Below are positions 43,407 through 55,398 of a stretch of 64,000 nucleotides of DNA, piece after piece. Under the pieces are notes generated by a model, which saw nothing but the letters and a program-made list of their open reading frames with translations, was not told the origin of the DNA and made no database searches. Every line of letters starts with the position of its first letter. Within the stretch, counting starts at the first letter, position 1. The position numbers were made by a program, and so were the translations under genes. Source of the stretch: Eledone cirrhosa (lineage: Eukaryota > Mollusca > Cephalopoda > Octopoda > Eledonidae); contig OZ024743.1 in the NCBI GenBank assembly GCA_964016885.1, positions 173,054,782 through 173,118,781 of the forward strand, in the 5' to 3' direction.

Positions 43407-43930
43407 TGTGAGTTTGAATCCCTAAATCTCGAGAAGTACCCAACCGACTTTTTTCAAATTTTACATATGTATTACTTATGTTTCAGGGAGTGTTATGTTT
43501 CAGGGAAAGTTACGTCAGACTGATTTCCTTGAAATTGTAACTATGTATTAGTCAGTCTCTTCTTCGTAGCGTAAGCAAAGAAAATCCAACTTTTTTATGG
43601 CCTAGGGCCCGCATTAGGTGAAAAACTTCATTTTTTCATCTTTTTAGGGCTCTTTTGAGGCGTTACGTCTAGCCGATTTTCCCGAAATTTCAAGACATAA
43701 TATGCACATTAAAAAAATTCATTTTCTTGATCGCTTAGGGCTCGCATTAGGTGAAAACCTGCATTTTTCCTGCTTCATCGAGGAAAATCTTAAAGATTAT
43801 CCAGCCATCAGATTATTCGGTTTATTTTCTTTACATATTGTCCACGCATGTAGTTTTTCCATGATTAGGTCTGTTGGCGTCCCGCATTCCAAAATACCTT
43901 ATCCCGTGCAACGCCGGGTACCACTGCAAG
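43002..43930 (+). mobile_element. Non-autonomous Helitron-like unit C
   Basis: Starts TC immediately after CTAG of unit B ('tctatatatataaaactgag'). It has two related internal blocks ('gtttgaatccctaaa.ctcgag' at 43047 and 43412) and ends near 'cccgtgcaacgccgggtacc' (hairpin CCCG/CGGG, 43900-43920), then 'actgcaagt', probably a mutated CTAGT. The (GT)n at 43317-43405 sits inside. No frames of interest. Confidence 0.65.
43317..43406. repeat. (GT)n microsatellite, about 90 bp
   Basis: Pure GT dinucleotide run inside the Helitron-like unit, giving a Cys/Val artefact frame. Confidence 0.97.
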
Positions 43931-43934
43931 TATT

Positions 43935-44170
43935 ATATAAAGCTATGCTTGAAGCGAAATCTTATTTCTTTTCTATTATAAGTTGAGCCAACCTATGCAG
44001 CTTCATATGCAAATGAGATTAATCACCTCATTTACACAGATAAGAAAACTATATATTCTCGGCTGTCTTCTAGTCCAGCAGTAGCAAGCTGTGGGAGGGG
44101 TCATCCTGACGATGGCCAGTTAAGCCTGAAATGCATAGACGGTTGTCCCCCTTGCTTCTGCTGGACATCA
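43935..44170 (+). mobile_element. Retrozyme-like repeat C, 3'-truncated unit
   Basis: From 'tataaagctatgcttgaagc' to 'ctgctggacatcaccaga', matching repeat C but cut before the 'gggcgttagcc' tail. Repeat D begins right after. Confidence 0.75.
44092..44149 (+). ncRNA. Hammerhead ribozyme, repeat C (third copy)
   Basis: CUGACGA (44106-44112), stem II GGC/GCC (loop CAGUUAA region), GAAA (44128-44131), then UGCAUA and GACGGUUGUCCC. Distal stem I GGGA/UCCC is kept. The inner helix has an A.C mismatch (CAUC opposite GACG), so it is likely weaker than the 35.57-kb copy. Confidence 0.6.
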
Positions 44171-44174
44171 CCAG

Positions 44175-44605
44175 AATGTTCGACGAATCCATACGTACAT
44201 ATATATATGTGTGCATGTATGTATATATATATATACATACTACTGTACGTCTGTATACATATATGTATGTACGTGTACATACTTATATTTAAGAAACAGC
44301 CGTACTAAGAGTGGGAAATGAAATTTCGTTTCATTTTTTCCGTTTATCATTTTCGGTGCACCCGGTCGATTAACCCACTCGATATGCAAATTAGGCTGCT
44401 CAACCGTTAATATGCATAAGGAAAGTATATACTTTCAGACGTTCAATCATCTGGCAGGAAGGTATACGTTGCTGACGATACCTAATAAGCTTGAAACTAG
44501 TACAGCGTTCCTTTGTCAGTGTTGAACAAACGAGAACGATGGTTGCTAGACACTACGGCTTAATACGGGATGTTTGTTTACAAACACACCGAGCATTATA
44601 ATAAA
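44175..44605 (+). mobile_element. Retrozyme-like repeat D, complete unit
   Basis: Head 'gaatccatacgtacat', the 'cgtctgtatacatatatgta' and 'agccgtactaagagtggg' region shared with 19031-19240 and 26226-26465, a central hammerhead (44459-44513), and tail 'gtttacaaacacaccgagca' plus 'ttataataaa'. It is about 430 bp with no coding frame. It shares the layout of repeat C (an octamer-like 'atatgcaaat' upstream of the ribozyme) but not its sequence. Confidence 0.7.
44459..44513 (+). ncRNA. Hammerhead ribozyme, repeat D
   Basis: Stem I: AAGG (44459-44462) with CCUU (44510-44513), an internal loop, then CGUUG (44467-44471) with CAGCG (44503-44507). CUGACGA is at 44472-44478. GAAA is at 44493-44496. 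Stem III is CU/AG without a loop, with GUA triplet 44500-44502. Stem II (44479-44492) pairs poorly in this copy (A-U and C-G only), which may reflect decay. Confidence 0.65.
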
Positions 44606-44637
44606 CAAAACCCCAAAATATACCCCTCCCCAATAAC

Positions 44638-45172
44638 ATGGACGAGGACCCCGTATCAACGTCACCCAGTGACGACGAGGGAGAACCCTTTCAACCAGTA
44701 AAAAGAACCTCCCGAAAACATAACACGTACTACAAAACGCAAACACACACAAGAACAACAAACAAAAACAAACACAACACAACAAAAACATTATACATAC
44801 ATCAATACAAACAACAAAACACTTGTACAAACAATAGACAAAGACCCTTCGGTGGAAACCGAAGGGAAAATGCTCACCAACGCGGCGAATAAACCGCATT
44901 TAAAAATGATTAGGGTCCCAAGCTCAAACAATACTTTCCCGAGGACGTGGGGAACCCCTGTACTAGACCTTCCAACCGCGTCCTTTTGAAATGTTTCCCC
45001 ACCCCCACCCCAGACACCCCCACCCCACCACACACTGATGTCCCCACCACACCCCAAACCACCACCCCACCAAACAACCCCATCCAACACCCCCATGGAA
45101 ATTGTGCAGCCTGGTCCCCAGGAGACAGAAAGGTAGGTGTCTTTTCTTTTTCTACACTTTAACTCTTCACCA
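44638..45172 (+). pseudogene. LINE ORF1 C-terminal remnant (copy 1)
   Basis: 'MDEDPVSTSPSDDEGEPFQ' and Asn/Thr/Lys-rich tracts match the acidic and low-complexity tail of ORF1 in copy 2 ('STDEATSPSPSEDEREP'). The zinc-knuckle part is missing. The following stretch ('TRPSNRVLLKCFP', Pro/Thr-rich) corresponds to the inter-ORF segment also seen in copies 2 and 3 ('PINRVLLKCFPTTP'). Confidence 0.65.
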
Positions 45173-45177
45173 CCAAC

Positions 45178-48100
45178 ATGGCTGTTATAAGAGTTGGATG
45201 TTTAAATGTGCGCGGCCTGGGGATGCCCTGGAAGCAGGGCAAACTCTTAAATGACCTCAGGTCGCACAGAATGGATGTAATAGCTATTTGCGAGTCCAGG
45301 ATCAGCAGCAAGCACCAACTGGCCCCCATCTTCGACGACTTTGAGATCTATGCATCTCTCTATCAGCCGGGGGTGGGGGTGGGGTTGTCGTTCTGCTGCG
45401 AAAACACTTGGGCCTCGCAACACGGAAGGTACACCTGGACCCGGAGGGTCGACTGGTGTCCAGAGACTTTTCTGGGAACGTCCCGCTCCTTGCTTTTAGT
45501 GGGGGACTGGAATGGTATCCTGGATGCACGTTGGGACTATGTAGGGGGGCATGTCCCGATAAAGGGGGTGTAACAGCCTCAAACGGTTAATCAGCCGATT
45601 TGACCTGGCCGATAGATATCGACAAGATTTTCCGACTGTGCCACTGTGGACGTGGACTAATCTTAGCGGAATATCTAGGTCGTACCTAGATAGGTTCCTA
45701 GTTAAAAATAAGGATAGGGACATATTAAGCTGTCCACGAATGTTCATGGTTGACTATTCAACCTTGATAGAACCCATAGACAGGGACCCGGTTACTGGAA
45801 GCTAAACTTGTCCTTACCAACAAACAAAGCTTACAGTAAACGGATTAGCACTTTAGTTAAGCAGCGGTTGACGGGGCAATTGTCAACAGCAGGTGGTGGG
45901 GTTCTCTCAAGAGAGCAATTAGAATAGAATCGATAGGTTTTAGTCAGGAATTAGCGTTAGATAGGAATAGAACTGAAAGGGAATTGATAGATAGAGTAGA
46001 AGAGGCGATTAGGAGTGGCAACGTGGCCGGCGTGCTGGCGTCAAGAACGGACCTAGGCCAGTTCTTTGACGCGAAGCACGAGGGCTGCGTTGTCAGGAGT
46101 AAAATACGCGCTCTGGGTAACGAGGGAGCCAAAGCTGTTAGCTGGGCCCGAGTGACAGAGGCAAAAAGTGGAAACAAGTCCACGATTCGGTCTTTGAAGG
46201 ACCAGGATGGACGTGTGATCCTTGAACCTGAGCGGATATGCGCGGCCTTTCAGCGGCACTTTGCACGACTGTTCGGGAGGAGCGGCGGGCCGGGTGAGAC
46301 CATGGATTTCGGTCCATACCTCGACGGTCTGCCGCGGCTCTCGGACGGGGAGGCGAAGTCCTGCGAAAGGCCGATTTCAGCTGCTGAAATAGGGGAAGCG
46401 CTGAGCCGATGCAGCAAACGCAAATCTCCGGGTCTTGATGGTCTACCATACGAACTTTATGTAGCGATGCCGGACTTGTTCTCCGATCTCCTCGAGGCGG
46501 TCTACTACAACTGGCAACAGAAAGGGAGAATTCCCAGTTCTGTGACCAAGAGGGGTGACATAGATAACTTCCGTCCCATAACTCTTCTAAATACAGAGTT
46601 AAAGATTTTGGCCAAGGTGTTAGCGAAGAAGTTGGCGCTTGTCGTCGGGAACCTGGTGGAGAAGCGCAGACATGCGCAATCCCGTCCAGGTCCATACACG
46701 ACAACCTCCACCTCATGCGATACATCGTAGAGAGGGTAGGGAATGAACCCGACTTTGGTGGGGCCCTGATCAACTTGGATCAATCTAAGGCGTTCGATAG
46801 GGTCGACCATCGGTACCTGGATGCGGTGTTCGCGGCGGCAGGCTTCGGACCCGTTTTTAGGGGCTGGATTGCTGCAATGCACAGCAGCAACAGCTGTTCG
46901 AGTGTCAAGGTGAACGGCTACCTCTCGGAGCCGTTCCAAATCACGCGATCCATCCGACAGGGATGCCCTCTCTCCTCCCTTCTGTATGTACTTGCTCTTG
47001 AGCCACTACTGCGGAAGTTGGAGCTGTCACAGGGCATCCCCTTGGAACCGGGATTGCGGAAAGCGGTGTCAGCTTACGCCGATGACGTGACAGTAATGGT
47101 GTCGTGTGCCTCGGAAAACGGGGTGATCGGAACCTTACTGGAGGAATACGAAAGGATTACAGGAGCCAAGCTGAACCGGGACAAGTCCGTCGGTTTTCAA
47201 CTCAGAACGTGGAGAAGCAAACCGATGCCCTCCGACGGCGTCGTCGGACGCTGGACGAAGGGACCGGTGAAGCTGCTCGGGGTCTGATTCGAACCATACC
47301 TCCAGGTGGAGAAAAACTGGGACGAGGTAACGGGCAGGGTGTTTGCACTCGCCCAGAAGTGGGCTGAATGCAAACTATCATTGAAAGGTCGAGCGGAGGT
47401 GGTGAACACTTATATAGCGTCCGTCATCTACTACCGCTTGACTGTCGTGCCTTGACCAGCGAAAACGCTCGCTAAAATGGAGCGCGCGCTCTTCCAATTC
47501 CTTTGGAAGAAGCGGACCCCTTTGGTGAGAAGATCCTTCGAACGGAGGGCTGGGGATGCCATGGCTGACGATGCGTAAACACGCATTAAGGCTACGGCAC
47601 CTCCAGGTATTCCTCACCGGTCAACCGGTGTGGGCCCCTTTTGTGAGGCGAGCCTTTCCGAGACTCGTGTCGCTCATCGAGCTGCAATCCTGGGTCAAGC
47701 AAAGACCGAGAAAAGTGGGCGACTGGCACATGGAATGTGCCCAGGCGCTCACGGCCCTCTAGCAAGCGGACCCACCTCCGCATTCTATAGAGGGTTAGTG
47801 CGCAGCAAGTGCGACGACGCTCTCGGAGAAGCTCTGGGCATGGAGGAAGACGAACTAGCCAGTCTGTTCGGTAGGACGTTTGGCCCGGGACCGATGGACA
47901 ACTTCCAAAAGTCCCTGGCTTGGCAGTGCTGCCGAGGAGCTCTACCCGTTCGGGACAAGCTCTACAGACACGGGCGCCCGGGTAGGGACCCCTTGAAAAA
48001 GATCTGTCCGAGATGCGTGCGTGACGAGGAAACCGTCGTGCACACATTTGTACACTCCCCGGGCGTTGCTGACGTGTGGGGCTATGTGGAACGACTACTG

Positions 48101-48416
48101 TCGCGGGTGGGACCAATCCGGTTGACCACCGAGTACATTGCAACGATCAAACCGCCTCCCCCCTTCAAAAACGAAGGAGAGGAGGTTTTCCTCTGTGTGA
48201 TAGCTATGGCTAAAGAGGTTGTATGGTGGACGAGGTTGAAAGGGCTGCGGTCAGACACCTTTCTCTCCGGCCAACAACTGGTCCTTTTTTTTCAACTACC
48301 ATTTTAGAAGAAGGATCAGAATGGAGAGAGAGGTGCTCTACCCCAGAAAGTTTTATGAAAGGTGGGTGAAAGTGGTGAGAATGGCCCGAGTGAATGGGCC
48401 TTCTCTCTGTAGGTGA
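45178..48416 (+). pseudogene. LINE ORF2 (APE endonuclease, RT), copy 1
   Basis: Starts 'MAVIRVGCLNVRGLGMPWKQ'. Endonuclease motifs visible: N in 'LNVRG', E in 'CESRI', 'LLVGDWNGILD' (GDWN). A deletion relative to copy 2 removes the 'VVVYAPTG' region near 45470. RT: 'KSPGLDGLPYELYVAMPDLF' (46420), 'DNFRPITLLNTELKILAKVL', 'LDQSKAFDRVDHRYL' (46775), 'IRQGCPLSSLLYVLALEPLL' (46950) and 'AYADDVTVMVS' (catalytic, 47070). C-terminal C-C-H motif 'CPRCVRDEETVVHTFVHS' (48010-48055). Several frameshifts (45370-45600, 46540, 47290, 47540, 47760). The final codons extend to the stop at 48414. Confidence 0.85.
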
Positions 48417-48640
48417 GAGAGGAGGAGAAGGATGAGAGGAAAGGAGCACCCGCTCTCTGTGCTCCTGAGGAGGAGGGTTGCACATCTTTTCGGGTGTGTG
48501 TGCGACCCACGTCAACTATTGAGGACTTCGATTGTTTAATTTTTTTTATATATTTTTACACGTCCTTTAAATGTATGTAAACTCTCTCCCCCCTTTTATT
48601 TGTCCCTTTCTTTTGTGCCCTGGTGGCAAATAAATAGAAA

Positions 48641-48682
48641 CTTATCTATCTATCTATCTATCTATCTGTCTATCTATCTGCC
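48641..48682. repeat. (TCTA)n tail/junction 1
   Basis: Eight to nine TCTA units with two variants, directly between the 3' UTR of LINE copy 1 and the 5' UTR of copy 2. Confidence 0.9.
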
Positions 48683-48886
48683 TGACGCGTGGAACATCGC
48701 CGGTAAGATTTTTTGTAAATTTATATACGAAATACAGAACAAATTGTTTGAAAAGACATATTATTTTGTAGATTAATCCCCAAGCTGAATTGTCAGCTGG
48801 AAGGTAATCCCATTTTTCGCCCCTTTAGGGGCGAAAATTTAATTTAAAAATTGTTTTAAAATATCAAATTTTGCCAACTATAAAAC

Positions 48887-50400
48887 ATGAATAACACGAA
48901 AAGAACGCTAGAGAAAGAGGCAGATTTTAACGATACATCTGCTTCTGCTACTATGGACATCGCTATATATACGACTGTCAACAAAGGGAAAAAAATATTG
49001 CCACTTGAAGATTATACAATTTCTACCATCTCAAATGAAAACACAGGAATTAAACCCATTACCATACATACACATGAAAAAAACAACATCAACAACTCCA
49101 CAGATACATCTACACATAAAGTTTCACCTCGTCAAGGAACTGTGATTTCCAACACCGAGGCTAACAACGATAACAACAACAACAACAACCACAACAGCAA
49201 CACCACACACAAAAAAATGTCTTTCGCTGAAACAATGAACAAAAAACAAGATTTTATAAATCTTGACATCTCCAATGCAAGAGATATGTTCTAGCAAGGG
49301 AGAAAATTTGTAACTTTCGAAGTGGGTTTAGAATTAACTCACCCCTCGAAATAAAAGAAGACGCAGTTCGAAGGACAGTGACCTTTAGGACTGTATCCAA
49401 TACCACGAGAAAGCCGATATTTGTTAGTCAAGGAGATATAGAAGATAAATTGAAAGAAATTCTAGCAAATATCGACTTTCTCCAACGAGTAAAACAGTAC
49501 GGGAGTGTTTCCGTACTGTTTAAAAGCGAGGCACTCGCCCAAAAACATTCTGTGACACCAATGGTGTCAAAATCATTCACCTTTTTCCCTACATACATGG
49601 GAAAAAGGACACAAAAAATAAAAATAAAAAATATACCACCAAACATTAACATCTGGTGGATCTTGGCTGGCTTCGTAGAGCCAGAAACTGATATGATTCT
49701 TTCGATACGAAAGTCTATTCGACAAAGGTGGGCGGGTACTGATTTGAAGATTCTGTTGCAAATGAGGCCGGAGAGAATCTCCAAAATACCCGAAAAAGTC
49801 GTCATCGACGACAACAACAAAATAAACATTTCGGTAGAAGGACGAAAATTTCATTGCTTTCGCTGTGGTAGCACAGCACACCTAAAAGCCTCCAGTCCTT
49901 CACAAACACACCACAACAACATCATTAAAAAAACACTATTACCAACACCAACACCAAAACAACCACCACCACCACAAGTACAACAGACGAAACGAGCAAC
50001 CACACCAAAACAAACAGCCACTCAACCAACAACAACAGAAAAAACACGGACAGCTCCCCTGAAGAACACAGTCCCACCCCATCCCACTCCATCCAACACT
50101 TCCACAAACACACACACAAAAACACCATCACCACACAACATACCCCTATCGCACACGCCTGATGACGATTATTCATCAACAGACGAAGCTACTTCTCCAT
50201 CCCCAAGCGAGGATGAAAGAGAGCCGCGGAAAAAAAAGAAAGAAACACGTAAAGCCACAAAAACACCAATCACCGACACAAACAACAACACAAACAACAC
50301 CACAATCAAACCTCCCCCTACCAGCAAAACAAACACCAACACCACCCCAAACACAAACACCCACCATAAAAAGAAAACTCCCGGACGAACAACAAACTAA
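48887..50400 (+). pseudogene. LINE ORF1 (nucleic-acid-binding), copy 2
   Basis: Starts 'MNNTKRTLEKEADFNDTSA'. An Asn/Thr-rich N-terminus leads to 'MSFAETMNKKQDFINLDISN' (49220). A stop/frameshift at about 49292 breaks it, and the frame resumes at 49378 ('TFRTVSNTTRKPIFVSQGDI'). An RRM-like stretch 'IKIKNIPPNINIWWILAGF' (49618-49675) precedes a zinc knuckle beginning 'CFRCGSTAHLKA' (49858). The fourth ligand of the CCHC is replaced (Ser), as also in copy 3. The tail is Pro/Thr/Lys-rich with an acidic 'SPSEDEREP' segment. ORF1 would coat the element RNA. Confidence 0.82.
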
Positions 50401-50766
50401 AACAACACAACGAAAACACAAACAACAATACGCATACATCAACACAAACAACAAGAGTTTGATGGAGGTCATCTCCCAAAACCCCAAGGTGGAGACGGAG
50501 GGGCAAAACTTTCGTCAAGGCAGAATCGTCTCCACACCTTAAACTTATAAGGGTTTCTATGGAAACCTATCATGACCTGAAAAATAAATTTTCACAGGAG
50601 GTGGGCAACCCCTGCCAGAAACCCATCAACCGCGTCCTGTTAAAATGTTTCCCAACCACACCCAACACCCCATCCAGCACCAAATGGAGATTGAACAACC
50701 CGATCTCCAGGAAACGAAAAGGTAAGTACACCGTTCGTCCTTTTTCTCCAACACTTCTACACCAAC

Positions 50767-53700
50767 ATGGCTAGTTTACGAGTTGGGAGCGTAAATGTAC
50801 GTGGACTAGGGATGCCCTGGAAACAGGGCCAATTTTTAAACGACCTTAGGTCACACGGTATGGATGTGATAGCCATCACCGAGTCCAGGATCCACAACAG
50901 TCAGCAACTAACCCCCATCTTCGACGACTTTGAGATCTACGCATCTCTCTGTCAGCCAGGAGGTGGAGGGGGAGTGGCTGTCATGTTTCGGAAGAACCTG
51001 GACGTCGAAGTACAGCAAGTACACTTGGACCCGGGCGGTAGACTGGTAGTCCTAGACGTGAACAGTATTGGAGGAGGAGCCTTCAGACTGGTGGTCGTTT
51101 ATGCCCCGACCGGGCAATCGCAATCACGGCCAGACTTTTTTAAGATTCTAGAGTCTTTTCTGGGAACGTCTCGCTCCTTACTTTTAGTGGGGGACTGGAA
51201 TAGTATCATAGATGTACGATGGGACTATGTGGGAGCATGTCCCAGTAGAGGGGGGTGCAACAGCCTCAAACTTTAATCGGCCAATTCCAACTAGGTATCG
51301 ACTGGATTTACCGACTGCACCACAGTGGACGTGGGCAAAATGCAGCGGGACATCTAGATCGTATTTAGATAGGTTCTTCATTAGAGAAAGGGACAAGGAG
51401 ATGTTAAGCTGTCCACGAATGCACATGGTTGCCTATTCAGATCACAAATTAGTCGTCTACTTAGTCAACCATGATAGAACACATAGGCAAGGACCCGGAT
51501 ATTGGAAGCTGAACGTGTCGTTGCCGGCACGTAAAGCTTACAGTGAACGGATAAGTAGACTAGTCAAGCAACAGTTAACGGGAGCCATCGTCAACAATAA
51601 ATTGTGGTACTCTCTCAAGAAAGCAATTAGAATAGAATCGATAGGGTTTAGCAGAGAGTTACCCTTAGAGAAAAACAAAATAGAAAGAGAACTAGTAGCC
51701 AAGGTAGAGGAAGCACTTAGAAGTGGCTAGAGTGTTAGCGCCGAGAACGGCTCTGGACCAGTTCTTCGATGCGAAACACGAAGGCTGTGTGGTCAGAAAC
51801 AAAACACGTTCTCTAGGAAACGAAGGAGCGAAATCAGTCAGCTGGGCCGGAGTGGCGGAGGCGAAAAGTGGCAACAAGTCCACGATTCGGTCTTTGAAAG
51901 ACCAAAACGGACGCGTGCTACTTGACCCCAAGCAAATGTGCGAGGCCTTTCAGCAGCACTTTGCGTGACTGTTTGAGCAGAACGACGGTGAGCCGAACGG
52001 GGCAATGGACTTTAGTTCATAACTCGACGGCCTGCCGCGTCTCTCGAACACGGACGCCGAGTTCTGCGAAATACCGATCACGGACACTGAGATACGGGAC
52101 GCTCTGGGCCGCTGCGGGAAACGCAAGTCACCCTGTCTAGATAGTCTACCCTATGAGTTTTACATAGGCATGCCAGACTTGTTCTCTGGCGTCCTCGAAG
52201 CCGTCTACTGCAATTGGTAGCAGAATGGGAGAATTCCCAGTTCTGCAGGCAAGGGCGTAGTAACGCTGATCAGGAAAGACGAGAACAAGGGGGACGAAAT
52301 TAACAACTTCAGGCCCATAACTCTGCTCAACACAGAGTTAAAGATTTTGGCCAAGGTGCTAGCGACAAGGTTGGCGCTTGTCGTCGAGAACCTGGTAAGG
52401 AAAGCGCAAACGTGTGCAATCCCGACCATGTCCCTACGCGACAACCTCCACCTCATGCGATACATCATAGAGAGGGTGGGTAGTAAACCCGGCTTTGGTG
52501 GGGCTCCGATCCATTTGGATCAGTCTAAGGCATTCGGTAGGCTTGACCATCGATACTTGGAAGCGGTTCTCAAGGCGGCCGGTTTCGGTCCCGTTTTCAG
52601 ACGCTGGATCGAGGCGATGCACACCAGCATATGCTCGAGGGTCAAGGTGAACGGCTACCTATCGGAGCCGTTCGCAATCACGCGTTCCATTCGACAGGGG
52701 TGCCCTCTTTCCTCCATTCTGTATGTATTGACTCTAGAGCCACTACTGCGGAAATTGGCGCTGTTGCAGGGCATCCCTCTAGAACCGGGACTGCGCAACG
52801 CGGCGTCGGCTTATGCCGACGACGTGACGGTAATGGTGTCGAGCACCTCGAAAATCGGGGTGATTGGAAACTTACTGAAAGAATACGAAACACTGACGGG
52901 AGCAAAACTAAACCCGGACAAGTCTGTCGGTTTTCAACTCGGTACGTGGAGAGGCAAACCGATGACGTCTGACAGCGTCGTTGGACGCTGGACGGACGGA
53001 CCGGTGAAATTGCTGGGGGTCTGGTTCGGTCCAGACCTCCAGGTGGAGAAAAACTGGAACGAGTCACGGTCAAGGTGTTTGCGCTCACCCAGAAGTGGGC
53101 AGAGTGCAAACTGCCCTTGAAAGGTCGAGCGGAGGTGGCGAACACTTTCATAGCGTCCGTCATCTACTACCGCTTGACTGTCGTGCCCAAGATGGAACGC
53201 ATGCTCTTCCAGTTTCTGTGGAAGAAGCAGGCTCCACTGGTGAGGATATCCGTCTGCTGTCAGCACCCTTCCAACGGAGGGCTGGGAATGCCATGGCTGA
53301 TGATGCGCAAACATGCGCTGAGGCTGCGGCATCTCCAGGTATTCCTCACCGACCCCCAACCGGTGTGGGCACCGTTTGTGAGACAGGCTTTCCCATAGCT
53401 CGTCTCGCTGACGGAGCTGCAGTCCTGGGTCAAGAAAAGACCGAAAACGATGGGCGCCTGGCACATTGAATGCGCTCAGGTGCCTACTGTCCTCTGGAAA
53501 CCGGGAGCAGCAATCAATGGAGACTCCACTTCGACATTCTATAGAGGGATTGTACGTTACAAGGGCGACGACGTGCTCGGAGAGACTCTGGGCGTCGAAG
53601 ACGATGAACTCACCAGTCTGTTTGGTAGGACTTCTTGATGCGCGCAGGACATTGAAACAGTCCTGCACGCAATTGAACACTACCCAGGCGTAACCGACCT

Positions 53701-54034
53701 GTGGAACTATGCAGAACAACTGCTGCCGCGTATGGGACAAATCCAATTGACTGCCGAGTCCATAATAAGGATCAAACCGCCAGCCTCTTTCAAAAACGAA
53801 AGAGAGGCGGTTTTCCTCTGTACGGTGGCTATGGTGAAAGAAGTTATATGATGGACTAGGTTGAGAGGACTGAGGACAGATGCCTTTCTCTCCGGACAAC
53901 AATTGATTCCCTTCTTTAAGTATCACTTTAGAAGGAGAATCAGGGTGGAGAGAGAGGCACTACACCCCAGTAAATTTACTGAAAGGTGGGTGAATGAAGC
54001 GAAAATGACCCGAGTGATTGGGCCTCCTCTGTAG
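50767..54034 (+). pseudogene. LINE ORF2 (APE endonuclease, RT), copy 2
   Basis: Starts at ATG 50767, 'MASLRVGSVNVRGLGMPWKQ'. The APE domain is complete: 'VNVRG', 'ITESRI' (Glu), 'VVYAPTG', 'LLVGDWNSIID', and 'YSDHKLVVY' (final Asp-His, 51436). RT: 'NNFRPITLLNTELKILAKVL', 'LDQSKAFGRLDHRYL', 'IRQGCPLSSILYVLTLEPLL' and 'AYADDVTVMVS' (52807-52840, catalytic pair kept). Thumb: 'GAKLNPDKSVGFQLG' and 'VKLLGVWFGPDLQVEKNW'. Breaks at 51270, 51730, 51968, 52220, 53080, 53400 and about 53640 (a deletion of the C-C-H region relative to copy 1). The last codons 'RWVNEAKMTRVIGPPL' end at 54032-54034. Confidence 0.88.
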
Positions 54035-54293
54035 GTTAAAGAAGAGAGCAAAAGAAGAGAGCAAAAGGAAGAAAGGAGCACTTGCAAAACACGCTCCTGG
54101 AGTTGAGGGTTGTTCTATCGATTGGGTATTAAACAACCCATTTGTGCCCCCCCCCCCCCCTATTGGGGATTTCGATTGTTGTAATTGTTTGTTTTTATAT
54201 TTTTTACACTTTTACACGACTGTATGTAAAATCCCCGGCATGTCTTTGTATTGTCCCCTTTTCTTGTGCGCCCTTGTGGCTAATAAAGAAATA

Positions 54294-54318
54294 TATCTAT
54301 CTATCTATCTATCTATCT
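54294..54318. repeat. (TCTA)n tail/junction 2
   Basis: Six TCTA units between the 3' UTR of copy 2 and the 5' UTR of copy 3. Confidence 0.9.
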
Positions 54319-55398
54319 CAGATAGTCTGGACGTGTACTACTTTGCTGGTAAGTTTTTTGTTAATTTTGCATGCAAAAAACAGAAACTTTTTGTTAAAAA
54401 ATACATTGTTTCGTAGATTAACCCTGAGGCTGAATTGTCAGCTGGGCGGTAAGCTCACTTTTCGCCCAACGAGGGCGGAAATTTTATTTGAAAACATTTT
54501 GAAAAGCTAAAATATAGACGTCACTATGATGACAAGTAGTGAAAATAAAGATCTGTTTCGCAATAAAAGCGAAAAATGCAACTCACAAGTTGGACCACAC
54601 AGCTCACAACAGACATAAAAAACCATAGAAAATGAAACAATTTACACAACTACAAACGAAAAAAGTGACAACCGCAACAACAACACCAAAAAACATAACA
54701 TTTGCACAAACAGTCATAAACAAACAAGACTTCAAGGATCTCGATATCTCCAATGCGAGACAGATGCTTTCTGAAGCAAAGGAATTTATTATTTTCGGAG
54801 AAAACGGTGGGTTTAAGCTAAACTCACCCCCAGAAATTCGTCTTGAAACACTTCGAACACTTCAGAACTGTTTCAAATGAAACAAGAAAGCCGGCATTCC
54901 TCAGTCAAGGGGAAATAGAAACAACCTTGAAGGAGGTTTTGCTGGATATAGACTTTATGCAGAGGGCCAGACAGTATGCTCCTCAAAAGCAAGGCCATCG
55001 CACAGAAATATTCAGTGGTACCAATATTTTCGAAGAAATACACCTTTTTCCCTACTTACCTGGGAAAAAGGAGCCAAAAAACAAAATTTCCAACTTACCA
55101 CCAAATATTAATATTTGGTGGATATTGGCAGGATTTTTAGAGGAGGAACAGAACACCATCCTCTCCATCAAGAAATCAACCAAACACACGTGCTCTTGTA
55201 CAAATTTGGAGATTCTGGTTCAAATGAGGCCGGAGAGAATCTCCAAAATACCTGAAAAAGTGCTGGTGGACAACAACAGCCACATAAACATTTCAGTTGA
55301 AGGAGTGAGACCACACTGCTTTCGATGTAACAGTACATCGCATCTAAAGGCCTCCTTCACTTTACAGACACACTTTAAAAAAACAATCCAATTAAAAT

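Larger units (their letters stand above)
44630..48682 (+). mobile_element. Tx1/L1-like LINE, copy 1 (5' truncated)
   Basis: Contains the end of ORF1, a full-length but broken ORF2, a ~230-bp 3' UTR and a (TCTA)n tail at 48641-48680. Immediately after the tail comes the 5' UTR of copy 2. The left end joins repeat D, so the 5' UTR and most of ORF1 are lost. Confidence 0.85.
48683..54318 (+). mobile_element. Tx1/L1-like LINE, copy 2 (near full length, 5.6 kb)
   Basis: 5' UTR 48683-48886 (with hairpins 'agctgaattgtcagct' and 'ttttcgccccttta/ggggcgaaaa'), ORF1 48887-50400, ORF2 50767-54034, 3' UTR, and (TCTA)n tail 54294-54318. It is the best reference copy in the window. The Tx1/L1 placement is from the APE-RT layout, the C-terminal Cys/His motif and the RT wording ('VLATRLALVVENLV..AQTCAIP'). 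Confidence 0.88.

Noticed and set aside
46138..46773. 211-codon minus-strand frame inside LINE copy 1
   Set aside because: Antisense of ORF2; GC-rich coding DNA often leaves the opposite strand open.
52934..53926. 330-codon minus-strand frame inside LINE copy 2
   Set aside because: Antisense of the ORF2 C-terminal region; no motif and no start context of interest.
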